Part shown: positions 31,839-39,922 of the stretch, piece by piece
Numbering within the stretch: position 1 is the first letter of the stretch
How the letters are laid out: the number at the start of each line of letters is the position of its first letter
Assembly: GCF_038896935.1 (NCBI RefSeq)
Contig: NZ_JBANDC010000001.1
Span: forward strand, 62,001 to 126,000
DNA length: 64,000 nucleotides
Direction: 5' to 3'
Source of the DNA: Collimonas rhizosphaerae
GTDB lineage: Bacteria; Pseudomonadota; Gammaproteobacteria; Burkholderiales; Burkholderiaceae_D
Position numbers and translations under genes: made by a program
The notes under the pieces: model-generated
Databases searched by the model: none
Told to the model about the DNA's origin: nothing
The model's input: only the letters and a program-made list of their open reading frames with translations

Positions 31839-32988
31839 CCGCCGACGGCTGTTGCGTGACGCCCAGGAATGCCGCCCTGAGCCTGGCGTTGACCGGTTCC
31901 GAATAGAAGCGGGCGACAAGGCCGGCGACGATTGCCGAGACAGCCAGAAACAGCGCCAGCAGCGGCAGTTTGTAGGCATAGCCCATGGTCCCGCGCGGTA
32001 CGGCGCTGCGCATCAGTCCAAGTACGATAATGTGGAACAGGTACAGCTCGTAGCTATGCCTGCCCAGCCAGCGCACTCCGGCGAGCAGCCGGTTGCGGCG
32101 CAGCCAGGCGGGTGTGGCGCGGCTGCCGGATCCGGCCAGCAGCACCGCGGTGCCGGCCGCGACCAGGCTGAAGCCAAACACCTCATGGCCATTGATGCCG
32201 CGCACATAAGTGACGGCGACCAGGCAGGCGGCGGCGACCTGGATTACCGCTCCGGCTTTCCCCTGCAAACTGTGCCGGCCCGCAAACAAGGCTGCGCAGC
32301 AGCCAAAGGCCACGGCGTCGAAACAGGCTGCATAGGCATACATGAAATAGATTTCATCGGTGGCGTGGAAGCTGCGGTAAACCGGGCCTGCCGCAATCGC
32401 CAGGATCCATATCGAAGCGATCGCCCATTCGCGTTTCAAGCCGAAGCAGAGCACGGGAAAGACAAGGTAGAACACCTCTTCCACCGACAGCGACCAGTAG
32501 ATGTTCATCGCATAGTTGAAATACCAGGCATGCTGCATCAGCACGTTGTGCCAGAAGGTCAGGACAGACAGGACCGCGAGCGGATAGCCGACGTCGGGCC
32601 AGCCGTCCGCGGACGAATTCATGAATGCCGGTTGGCCGAGCAAGCCCAGGATGACGATGGCGGCAAGCGCGGCCAGCAGGCAGGGGATGATCCGCGACAG
32701 GCGGAAGACATAGAAGCTGCGGATATCGATATTGCCAAGGCTGCCGTAGCGTTTGACCGCAGTCGAAGTGATCAGGTACCCGGAGATCGCAAAAAACATC
32801 GTGACGCCATAGTTGCCGTTAACCGCAACCGCCTTGATTGCTTCCCTGGACAACAGCAGGTTGAGCGGACTGTCGGTGAGCGCGTAGGACAAATGGAAGT
32901 GAAGGATGAGGACCAGGAAGATGGCAATCCCTCTGAGCAGGTCTATTCTGAAATTGCGTGAATCGTCAAGAGCCATTGGGATTTTCAT
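31828..32988 (-). CDS. Acyltransferase 3 family membrane protein
   Basis: 386 residues from ATG 32988. About ten membrane helices. Family landmarks: R-I-D-L-L-R-G-I-A-I-F-L-V-L-x-x-H at the start with the key R and H, then F-F-A-I-S-G-Y-L, and W-S-L-S-V-E-E-V-F-Y-L-V-F-P in the middle. Such enzymes O-acylate surface polysaccharides, LPS or peptidoglycan. No polysaccharide genes adjoin, so the acceptor is unknown. Confidence 0.93.
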   Translation of the reverse strand: MKIPMALDDSRNFRIDLLRGIAIFLVLILHFHLSYALTDSPLNLLLSREAIKAVAVNGNYGVTMFFAISGYLITSTAVKRYGSLGNIDIRSFYVFRLSRIIPCLLAALAAIVILGLLGQPAFMNSSADGWPDVGYPLAVLSVLTFWHNVLMQHAWYFNYAMNIYWSLSVEEVFYLVFPVLCFGLKREWAIASIWILAIAAGPVYRSFHATDEIYFMYAYAACFDAVAFGCCAALFAGRHSLQGKAGAVIQVAAACLVAVTYVRGINGHEVFGFSLVAAGTAVLLAGSGSRATPAWLRRNRLLAGVRWLGRHSYELYLFHIIVLGLMRSAVPRGTMGYAYKLPLLALFLAVSAIVAGLVARFYSEPVNARLRAAFLGVTQQPSAVRP

Positions 32989-33032
32989 TTTCCAGGACGA
33001 CCGGAACTGCCGGGCGGGCAAGCATCATAAAC

Positions 33033-33629
33033 TTAATTTGCGACGATGGGCGGCGGCAGCAAATGCAATTGCGCGTATTGCAGCAGCATGATGGTCTTGC
33101 CGTCGGCGATTTCACCGCTGCCTATCATCTGCAGCGCCTGTTCCAGCGGCAGTTCCAATACCTGGATGTCTTCGCCTTCCGCATGCAAGCCGCCGCCATC
33201 GCTGACGCGCGATCCTGGATCATATTCGGCCACGAAAAAATACAGTTTTTCGGTGACGGAACCCGGGCTCATGAAGGCTTCGAATATTTTGCGCACTTCC
33301 GTCACCCGATAGCCGGTTTCTTCTTCCGCCTCGGCCTTGATGCGCTCTTCGGGACTGGCCTGGTCCAGCAGCCCGGCCGCGGTTTCGATCAGGAAACCGT
33401 CATGGCCGTTGCCGTAGGTGGGGAAGCGGAACTGGCGGATCAGGATCACGCTGCGCCGTTCGCGGTTGTACAGCAGGATGGTGGCGCCGTTGCCGCGGTC
33501 ATAGGTTTCGCGCGTCAGGGTTTGCCAGCTGCCATCGCTGCGGCGGTAATCGAAGGTGGTTTTCTGCAGTAGGTACCAGTCGTTCGACAATACTTCAACC
33601 TTACGGATCTTGACTCTGTCATCTTGCAC
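33033..33629 (-). CDS. nudK: GDP-mannose pyrophosphatase-type Nudix hydrolase
   Basis: 198 residues from GTG 33629 with AGGAG seven bases upstream. Closely follows E. coli NudK along its length: Y-D-R-G-N-G-A-T-I-L-L-Y-N, V-I-L-I-R-Q-F-R, G-L-L-D, E-E-E-T-G-Y, F-E-A-F-M-S-P-G-S-V-T-E and D-G-K-T-I-M-L-L. The Nudix box is slightly divergent (Ser where the first Glu is usual). It hydrolyses GDP-mannose or related sugar nucleotides. Divergent from the DeoR regulator. Confidence 0.88.
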   Translation of the reverse strand: MQDDRVKIRKVEVLSNDWYLLQKTTFDYRRSDGSWQTLTRETYDRGNGATILLYNRERRSVILIRQFRFPTYGNGHDGFLIETAAGLLDQASPEERIKAEAEEETGYRVTEVRKIFEAFMSPGSVTEKLYFFVAEYDPGSRVSDGGGLHAEGEDIQVLELPLEQALQMIGSGEIADGKTIMLLQYAQLHLLPPPIVAN

Positions 33630-33732
33630 GGCGGATCTCCTGTTGGTGTTGCATCGGGCTTGCGTTCGGAGAATTTATCATGCAATATCGTTAAATATCA
33701 AGAAAAAACGTGCAAACCATGTGTGGAAAATT

Positions 33733-34488
33733 ATGCTGACCCTGCAACGCAAGCAACACTTGCTGGAAATCCTGAAGCGCGACGGACAGATCGTCGCCAA
33801 GTCGTTGAGCGAGCAGCTCGGGCTGTCGGAAGACACTATCCGGCGCGACCTGCGCCAGCTGGCGAAGGAGGGCCTGCTGCAGCGGGTCCATGGCGGCGCC
33901 TTGCCGGCGTCCTCGGCGATGGCTCCTTTCGCTGAGCGGCAGCAGATTTCAAGCGACGCCAAATCCGCCATCGGCCGCGCCGCTGCCGCCATGATCCAGC
34001 CGGGGCAGGTGGTGTTCATCGATGGCGGCACCACCGCGGTGCAGCTGGCGCGGCAGCTGCCGCCAGCGTTGCGGGCAACGGTGGTGACGCACAGTCCGTC
34101 GATCGCGCTGGAGCTGGTTGAGCATGCCCACATTGACGTGATCATGATCGGCGGCCGCCTGTTCAAGCACTCGATCGTCAACGTCGGAGCGAACGCAATC
34201 GAAGCCATCGGCCAGATCCGTGCCGACCTGTATTTCATGGGGGTGTGCAGCTTGCATCCCGAGGCGGGCATCAGCACCGGTGATTTTGAGGAGGCTAGCG
34301 TCAAGCGCGCGCTGTGCAATGCGGCTGACCAGACCATCGTGATGGCGTCGCCGGAAAAACTGGATACCGCATCGCCGTTCCAGATTGCACCCTTGACTCA
34401 GGTCAGCGGCATCGTGGTTAGCGCAGGAGCGTCCGAAAGCCTGATCGCGCCTTATCGAAAAATAGGCATAGCGATCACCATGGCTTAG
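33733..34488 (+). CDS. DeoR-family transcriptional regulator
   Basis: 251 residues from ATG 33733 with GGAAAA seven bases upstream. N-terminal winged helix-turn-helix (R-K-Q-H-L-L-E-I-L-K, then L-G-L-S-E-D-T-I-R-R-D-L-R-Q-L, then R-V-H-G-G-A-L), C-terminal DeoR sensor domain with I-D-G-G-T-T-A-V-Q-L-A and G-I-S-T-G-D-F-E-E-A. Such regulators sense sugar phosphates. No sugar operon is adjacent; the divergent nudK is the nearest possible target. Confidence 0.93.
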   Translation: MLTLQRKQHLLEILKRDGQIVAKSLSEQLGLSEDTIRRDLRQLAKEGLLQRVHGGALPASSAMAPFAERQQISSDAKSAIGRAAAAMIQPGQVVFIDGGTTAVQLARQLPPALRATVVTHSPSIALELVEHAHIDVIMIGGRLFKHSIVNVGANAIEAIGQIRADLYFMGVCSLHPEAGISTGDFEEASVKRALCNAADQTIVMASPEKLDTASPFQIAPLTQVSGIVVSAGASESLIAPYRKIGIAITMA

Positions 34489-34515
34489 TTTTCCCCGGTG
34501 GCCGGATCCCATGAT

Positions 34516-34558
34516 CTTCGGCCGTTGCCCGACAGGCTGTGAGGCCGAAGTGTTTTTA
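34516..34558 (+). terminator. Terminator after the DeoR regulator
   Basis: 8-bp arms CTTCGGCC / GGCCGAAG (34516-34523 and 34543-34550) followed by TGTTTTTATC. Confidence 0.7.
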
Positions 34559-34611
34559 TCTGAAAAGGCCAGGTGAAAATCTAACCCGGCCTCGGTGCGG
34601 CAGCCAAAAAA

Positions 34612-35856
34612 TCAAAAAGATATTTTCAGGATCTGTGCTCCGTTGCCGCGGGTGCCGGCATATAGGTGCCCGCCGCTGTCTGCGACCAGCGAACTGATAA
34701 AGCCCGAGGTTATGCCCGTACTGAACGTCGTGACATTCCCTCTGGAGTCCAGGCGGACTATGTTTGAAAAACCGTCAGTTGTATAGATATTGCCAGATGA
34801 GTCAATGGCAATCGGACCACTCAAGTGCCCCAGTGTCGCGATAGTGCTGACTGTGCCGCCGGCCGTGATTTTCCGGATGGTCGACTTTCCCGGATTGGTG
34901 GTCGAGTCGGTAAAATACAGATTGCCGCCGGTATCGATTACCAAATCCGTCGGATTATTTAGCGTTGCCGCGGTGCCGATCCCATCGCCGCCGCCGCTTG
35001 TACCGCTTCCTGCAAAGACCGACATGACGCCGCTCGCGCTGAATTTCATGATACGGTTATTCAACCCGTCTGCCAGATATAGATTTCCGTTGCTGTCAAC
35101 CGCAATGCCGCCAAAGCCGATGGCGGAGCTGGTAGTGGAAGTTTCCCAGTTCAGGGCAATGGTCTTGACCGCTCCCGCCACAGGCAACAGGTAAATCGAT
35201 GCACCCCACGTGGCAGGAGATGTCGATACCAGCTGTGCGGAAGAGCCCGCTCCGTAGATATTTCCGCTACTGTCGATGGCGATCCCTTCCCAGTCTGCCG
35301 GCAGGTAGAGTGGAACCAGCGTGGTCACTATGCCGGCTTGCGTCACCTTTCTCAATGCTCCCCGGTCGGAAACGATGATGTTGCCGCTGGCGTCAAGAGC
35401 CAAGTGCCCGCCGCCCCAAAAAACGGCCGCTGTTCCCGTGCCGTCGACCGGGGCCTGGTTAGCCGTGGCCGAACCGGCTATCACGCTAACCGTGGCCGCC
35501 GTGGTCGCAAGAGCGCCATTTGCCGCCGGCCCGGTAGTTACCAGGTTGTTGGCTGGGCCGGTGGCGTTGGCTGGCACACTGACGATCGCCCCGGCCTGGG
35601 TATAGACGGTATTGGAAGTGCCGTTGATTGTGACGACGTTGCCATTGGGAGCGCTAATCGTGGTGCCGGCGGGCACCAGTACTGAACTGTTTTGCGTCAT
35701 GGTCACGCTGGACCCGTTTGGAACGACTGGCGGCGTGCTGCTGGTGGTGGTTGGATTGGCGCCTGGCGCCGAGCTGCCGGAATCACCGCCGCCGCCGCAT
35801 GCCGACAATATCGCGACAAGTCCGAGCACCAGTACCGACCGAAAATAGGGACGCAT
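34612..35856 (-). CDS. NHL-repeat lipoprotein
   Basis: 414 residues from ATG 35856 (AAGG eight bases upstream). Signal peptide with lipobox L-S-A-C at 17-20 followed by a glycine stretch, so it is a lipoprotein. A Thr/Ser/Pro-rich region and a beta-rich domain of about 110 residues precede NHL-type propeller blades with the repeated core I-A-[IV]-D-S-S-G-N-[IL]-Y. NHL propellers bind proteins, nucleic acids or ligands; the partner is unknown. Confidence 0.83.
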   Translation of the reverse strand: MRPYFRSVLVLGLVAILSACGGGGDSGSSAPGANPTTTSSTPPVVPNGSSVTMTQNSSVLVPAGTTISAPNGNVVTINGTSNTVYTQAGAIVSVPANATGPANNLVTTGPAANGALATTAATVSVIAGSATANQAPVDGTGTAAVFWGGGHLALDASGNIIVSDRGALRKVTQAGIVTTLVPLYLPADWEGIAIDSSGNIYGAGSSAQLVSTSPATWGASIYLLPVAGAVKTIALNWETSTTSSAIGFGGIAVDSNGNLYLADGLNNRIMKFSASGVMSVFAGSGTSGGGDGIGTAATLNNPTDLVIDTGGNLYFTDSTTNPGKSTIRKITAGGTVSTIATLGHLSGPIAIDSSGNIYTTDGFSNIVRLDSRGNVTTFSTGITSGFISSLVADSGGHLYAGTRGNGAQILKISF

Positions 35857-36003
35857 AAATTTGCCTTTTTGTTGTTGTTTGTTGTGTAGGGAGTTCGATT
35901 TGCGACCCGAAGTATAAATTGCCATTTTTTCTATTCGGAAACAAAGTTGTTTCTAAATGTTTCCGTATGCATATGCTTGGTGACGTCGAGAATTGGAGCC
36001 GAT

Positions 36004-36762
36004 ATGATGCATTTTTCTCAATCACAATCTTCCTCCATGAAAAACATCGTTCTAGGCTTGATTGGCGCGGCCCTTGCATTGCCTTGCGTTGCGCAATCCG
36101 TCGATGCTCCGTCGGTCAAGGCGGGCGACAGCTGGACTTACCGGACTACAGTGGAGAAAGGATCGTCCGGCTGGAGCCAGAGCCGTTCCGAAGTCACGGT
36201 TTCCCATGTCACGTCTTCCAGCATTTATTACTCGACAAAACAAAGCGGATCGACGCAAGCTGCCAATGACTTGTTTGCCGGCACCGACTGGAGCCGCAGC
36301 CGCGACGTGAACGGCAAGGAGATGGTGGTCAATAAACCGCTTTCATTTCCGTTGAATGCCGGGAAAACCTGGGAAGTCCAATACACCGAGCAGCACCCGA
36401 ACAAGGCGCACAGGTTTGAGCAATGGAGCCAGAAGTTTACGGTGGTCGGCTTCGAAACGGTTGAAGTACCGGCGGGAAAATTCAAGGCAATCAAGATTGA
36501 AGAAGAAGGCCGCTGGAATGCGGAGATGGAGCCCGCTCAAAGAATCGTGCAAGGGGCGCAGACAGGACAAGGCGGCACCACCATGGTCACCCAGGTACAA
36601 AAGACGACAGCCGAGCCGGCGACCGGCAGAACCTACAAGGCATTCTGGTATGTGCCGGAAGTTAAACGCTGGGTCAAATCGGTAGAAGAATATTATGGGA
36701 ATGGCGGCGTCCGTACCGAGCGTTACACCGGAGAGCTGGAATCATTCAAGTCGGGCGAGTGA
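36004..36762 (+). CDS. Exported beta-rich protein of unknown function
   Basis: 252 residues from ATG 36004 (GGAG six bases upstream); a later Met at 36037 has no ribosome site. Signal peptide with the cleavage pattern V-A-Q-S. The mature part has many aromatic beta strands (G-D-S-W-T-Y-R-T, K-T-W-E-V-Q-Y-T-E, Y-V-P-E-V-K-R-W-V-K-S) and G-K-F-K-A-I-K-I, a pattern seen in several periplasmic proteins of unknown function. Confidence 0.7.
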   Translation: MMHFSQSQSSSMKNIVLGLIGAALALPCVAQSVDAPSVKAGDSWTYRTTVEKGSSGWSQSRSEVTVSHVTSSSIYYSTKQSGSTQAANDLFAGTDWSRSRDVNGKEMVVNKPLSFPLNAGKTWEVQYTEQHPNKAHRFEQWSQKFTVVGFETVEVPAGKFKAIKIEEEGRWNAEMEPAQRIVQGAQTGQGGTTMVTQVQKTTAEPATGRTYKAFWYVPEVKRWVKSVEEYYGNGGVRTERYTGELESFKSGE

Positions 36763-36851
36763 CTTCCCGGCCTGGATGAAATGCCATAGGATGGGAGCAA
36801 CGGCTGGTTTCTAATGCATGAAAACGGCCTCATTCCTGTCAAATTCAATTT

Positions 36852-37400
36852 ATGCGATATATCGATCTGCCTGAATTCGCACATGAACTCGTCTCTCTGC
36901 GTCCGCTGAGCCGCGCCGATGCGCCATCCTGGTATGCGTATTTGACCATGCCGCATGTGCTGGAACATACCAGCTGGCGTCTCGCCTCAATGGACGAATT
37001 GCAGTTGAAATTCGATGCCATGGAATCCTCTGACCCTGGGGCGGAGAGGCGGTTGGCGATTATCCGGCGCGACTCCGGCGCGCTGGCTGGCACTATCGGT
37101 TTCCATAGCGTATCGCAACTGAACCGGACCGCTGAAATCGCCTACGACCTTGCCCCCGATGTATGGGGCAAGGGCATTGCGGCAGCGGCATGCAATGCAG
37201 TAGTCGAATGGGGATTCTCGCATCTCGGCGCGGTCCGGATCCAGGCTACTGCGCTTGACACCAATGCGCGGTCTGTCAGGGTATTGGAAAAATGCGGCTT
37301 CCAGCGCGAAGGGCTGTTGCGCAGTTTCCGCATGGTGCGAGGCAGTCCGCGCGATTTCTGGATCTACTCTCGCCTCAATCCGCCTGCAGCGGTGGCATAA
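36852..37400 (+). CDS. RimJ/RimL-type GNAT acetyltransferase
   Basis: 182 residues. Family landmarks: L-R-P-L-S-R-A-D-A, then G-F-H-S-V, A-Y-D-L-A-P-D-V-W-G-K-G-I-A-A-A-A and N-A-R-S-V-R-V-L-E-K-C-G-F-Q-R-E-G. Likely N-terminal or small-molecule acetylation; substrate unknown. Its end overlaps the convergent soxR gene by 37 bases. Confidence 0.9.
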   Translation: MRYIDLPEFAHELVSLRPLSRADAPSWYAYLTMPHVLEHTSWRLASMDELQLKFDAMESSDPGAERRLAIIRRDSGALAGTIGFHSVSQLNRTAEIAYDLAPDVWGKGIAAAACNAVVEWGFSHLGAVRIQATALDTNARSVRVLEKCGFQREGLLRSFRMVRGSPRDFWIYSRLNPPAAVA

Positions 37401-37897
37401 ACCTGGATAGCGTCAGCCTGCTCGCCAGAGTCGTCGTCAGCGAGTACCATCGCCGCGTTGTCGCCTAACAAATAACGCGGTCCTGCGCCGCGCCGTTTTG
37501 CGGCATCGTCGGGATTGTATAGCGCGCATTTTTTCAGCGAAAGACAGCCGCAGCCGATGCACGAGGTAAGCTGGTCGCGCAGCGCGGTCAGGGTGTCTAT
37601 GCGTTGCTGCAGCAGCGGGTGCCAGGAGCGTGAGAGCCGTTCCCAATCCTGCCTGGTCGGTGTGCGTTTTTGCGGCAGCGTGGACAGGGCGTCCTTGATT
37701 TCCTCGAGGCTGAGGCCTACCGTCTGCGCCACGCGGATGAAGGCGACCCGGCGCAATACGTCGCGCGAGAACTGGCGCTGCCGTCCGCTTTCGCGCGTGC
37801 TGCTCAGCAATCCCTGTTCTTCATAGAAGCGCAAGGCGCTGGCGGCCACGCCTGAGCGTTTTGCCAGTTCGCCGATGGTGATCAGTATCTCGCTCAT
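37364..37897 (-). CDS. soxR: Redox-sensing transcriptional regulator SoxR
   Basis: 177 residues from ATG 37897 (GGGAA eight bases upstream). MerR-type N-terminus (I-T-I-G-E-L-A-K-R-S-G-V-A-A-S-A-L-R-F-Y-E). The [2Fe-2S] ligands C113, C116, C118 and C124 fit the SoxR pattern C-x2-C-x-C-x5-C. Oxidation of the cluster by redox-cycling compounds turns it into an activator. A SoxR-box palindrome sits 26 bases before its start, between it and the divergent cupin gene. Confidence 0.95.
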   Translation of the reverse strand: MSEILITIGELAKRSGVAASALRFYEEQGLLSSTRESGRQRQFSRDVLRRVAFIRVAQTVGLSLEEIKDALSTLPQKRTPTRQDWERLSRSWHPLLQQRIDTLTALRDQLTSCIGCGCLSLKKCALYNPDDAAKRRGAGPRYLLGDNAAMVLADDDSGEQADAIQVYATAAGGLRRE

Positions 37898-37921
37898 CAG
37901 ATGTTCCCGAAATGTCATTGG

Positions 37922-37939
37922 CTTCAAGTTTACTTGAAC
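37922..37939. promoter_or_regulatory. SoxR box between soxR and the cupin gene
   Basis: Palindrome TTCAAGTTTACTTGAA (37923-37938), close to the enterobacterial SoxR box core TCAAGTTAACTTGA. The adjacent soxR gene makes the identification strong. It lies 26 bases before soxR and about 108 before the cupin start. Confidence 0.82.
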
Positions 37940-38045
37940 TTTGCGCTGCCTGCCCGATGTTGCGCCGGGCGAGGAATGCGGCGTGGGTGATCTGTGCTAA
38001 ATTTGCATTCAACGTATATCGCCATGCAGGGCGGGGAGTAGTGAA

Positions 38046-38570
38046 TTGAGCGAAAAAACCACCTCAGTGAATGCCGAAGGGGTATTCGAACCATTCCATG
38101 TCGGCAGCGTGCCATGGGAAGAAGCTTCACGCGGGGAGCGTTTTGGCATGCGTTTCCAGCACCTGAGTTCATTCGGCGGCGGTTCCCAGCTGAGCGTGTC
38201 GATGGAGGTGCTGGAGCCCGGCAAGCAAGCCAACCAGTCGCATTACCACCTGCTTGAAGAGGAGCACCTGTTCATCCTTGAAGGCAGCCTCACTTTGCAG
38301 CTCGGCGCCAAGAGCTACGAACTGTCGCCCGGGCACTATGCCTGTTTTCCGGCAGGCCAGAAAGTCGGCCATTGCCTGGTCAACCACACATCCGCGCCTT
38401 GTCGCTACCTGGTGCTGGGCAATCCGCAGCGCAACGACGTGGCGGTGTTTCCGGAAACGGGGCGGGTCAGCGTGAGGCTGACAGGGGAAAGTTATCGCCA
38501 GTCAGCCACCATGGAGTATTGGGATGGCGTCGATATCAACCAGCCGGCGCGGGCGCCCGGCGCCGGCTGA
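38046..38570 (+). CDS. Cupin-domain protein, probable SoxR target
   Basis: 174 residues from TTG 38046, with GGGGAG seven bases upstream and no better start. The cupin motif 1 is N-Q-S-H-Y-H-L-L-E-E-E-H-L-F-I-L-E-G, with H-x-H and E metal ligands, and motif 2 contains P-A-G-Q-K-V-G-H. Small single-domain cupins bind a metal and often small ligands. The SoxR box in its promoter region suggests induction by redox-active compounds. Confidence 0.83.
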   Translation: MSEKTTSVNAEGVFEPFHVGSVPWEEASRGERFGMRFQHLSSFGGGSQLSVSMEVLEPGKQANQSHYHLLEEEHLFILEGSLTLQLGAKSYELSPGHYACFPAGQKVGHCLVNHTSAPCRYLVLGNPQRNDVAVFPETGRVSVRLTGESYRQSATMEYWDGVDINQPARAPGAG

Positions 38571-38608
38571 CACCGGCGATGTCTTTGGAGCCAGGCGGCT
38601 GATTTAAC

Positions 38609-38911
38609 CTAGCATTTGGCGAAGAACATTTTTGTCTTGGCGTCTTTGCGTTCCTTGTCTATCCATTCCTTGGTCTGGACCGGGCTTTGCTGCGCACCGG
38701 TCCGCCCGGCGCGGGCGATACGTTCATCGTCCATCCTGTCGAGTTCGCTGATACGGTCCTGCAGGCGCCGGCATTCGTCGGCGGCTTGCGGTTTGGCGGT
38801 ATCCAGCGATGCGCGCGGTCCGGCTTCCTGCGCCTGGGCGGCGGCAAGGCTGGCCGCCGCCAGCAGTGCGGCAGCGGCGAGGATTTTGTGGATTGTCATG
38901 GCTGTCGTCAA
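38609..38911 (-). CDS. Periplasmic protein of unknown function
   Basis: 100 residues from TTG 38911, with AGGAG seven bases upstream; an ATG at 38899 would be 19 bases from that site. Signal peptide ends near A-Q-A-Q-E. The mature part is a short charged helix with C-R-R-L-Q-D-R-I-S-E-L-D-R-M and a C-terminal cysteine. Function unknown. Confidence 0.65.
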   Translation of the reverse strand: MTTAMTIHKILAAAALLAAASLAAAQAQEAGPRASLDTAKPQAADECRRLQDRISELDRMDDERIARAGRTGAQQSPVQTKEWIDKERKDAKTKMFFAKC

Positions 38912-38974
38912 GTTGATGCTCCTGTGAATCCAGGCGCAGGCTCTGCCTTTGCCTGTTGTCGTATGGCGTAGTGG

Positions 38975-39385
38975 TTAGCGGTGATGGCGGTCGTTGTCGC
39001 GGCGGTCGTAGCCGCGATGGTCATCGCCGCGGTGATGATCGCGCCTGCCGTCATATCCGCCGCGATGATCGCCGCCGCGCTGCCAGCCGCCGCGGCGCAG
39101 TTCCCAGCCGTGCCGCCCCTGGCGCCATTCCGGCCGGTTATACATATAGCCGTTGCGTGATCGTTCCCAGTGGCCGCCGGACCAGACATGGCGGCGGCCG
39201 TCCCAATTCCAGTATCCCGGCGCCCACATGTAGCCGTAGCGCGGCGGCGGCGCCACTTCGTATCTTGGCGGTGGCGGCGGGGTGCCGATGATGATGTTGA
39301 CGCCGACCTGCGCCATCGCCTGGGTTGGCAATACCGCGGCAGCGCCGGCGGCGACAAGGGCAATTGCGCAGAGCAAACGTTTCAT
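38975..39385 (-). CDS. Exported WXXGXW (YXWGQXW)-repeat protein
   Basis: 136 residues with a signal peptide (A-M-A-Q). After a proline stretch come Trp/Gly motifs W-A-P-G-Y-W-N-W and W-S-G-G-H-W-E-R, the W-x-x-G-x-W repeat. The C-terminal third is a low-complexity tail of Arg, Asp, His and Gly. Function of this small family is unknown. Confidence 0.85.
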   Translation of the reverse strand: MKRLLCAIALVAAGAAAVLPTQAMAQVGVNIIIGTPPPPPRYEVAPPPRYGYMWAPGYWNWDGRRHVWSGGHWERSRNGYMYNRPEWRQGRHGWELRRGGWQRGGDHRGGYDGRRDHHRGDDHRGYDRRDNDRHHR

Positions 39386-39645
39386 GGTTTTTTTCTAATG
39401 TTGTTGGGTTGGGCTAACTATACCTGTGAATGTTTGCCTGCCAAGCAATGATGCAAATAATTACATCCATTTGGAGACTGGCGCTGGTCATGTTCAAGCA
39501 AGGCTGAATGTCGGCCATCGCCGACGGTACTTCCAATGGCGTGATGAAAGGCAGGGGAGTGGTTCCACCAGATTCGGTGATTGCAGCGGTGCTGGCGGCG
39601 AACTTCGGCTCTCGTGTGTGGAGAATTCCCATTGTCAGGATTTTG
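39386..39645. other. Gene-free region upstream of the efflux operon
   Basis: No convincing frame. Part of a 537-base gap (39386-39922) that must hold the promoters of the leftward WXXGXW gene and the rightward efflux operon. Confidence 0.4.
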
Positions 39646-39663
39646 TCAGCTTTCCTTCAGGTT
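39646..39663 (+). promoter_or_regulatory. Direct repeat resembling an OmpR-family regulator site
   Basis: TCAGCTT and TCAGGTT seven-base direct repeats, four bases apart (11-base period), inside a larger inverted repeat TGTCAGG (39633) / CCTGACA (39664). An 11-base period is usual for OmpR/PmrA-type regulators. The efflux operon starts 260 bases downstream. Confidence 0.35.
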
Positions 39664-39922
39664 CCTGACAGGATAGCCCGGTAGCCTGTGCGGGTCCCAG
39701 TTTGGTGGGACTGAATCCACCTTCGGAGCTGCGGCGGACGACATGCCTGGCATGCCGCCGCACGCGAGCTCCCTGCGCCGCTCTTCAGCCGCGCTGACCC
39801 AAACCGGTGCCGCCGGCAATGTCCGGCAACTATCCCGGTTGAAAAAAACAGCATTCCGCCCTCTGCATGGCGATCTAGCCAGGGGCTGACGTGAACCACA
39901 ATCTCTTAACACGAGCACGATC

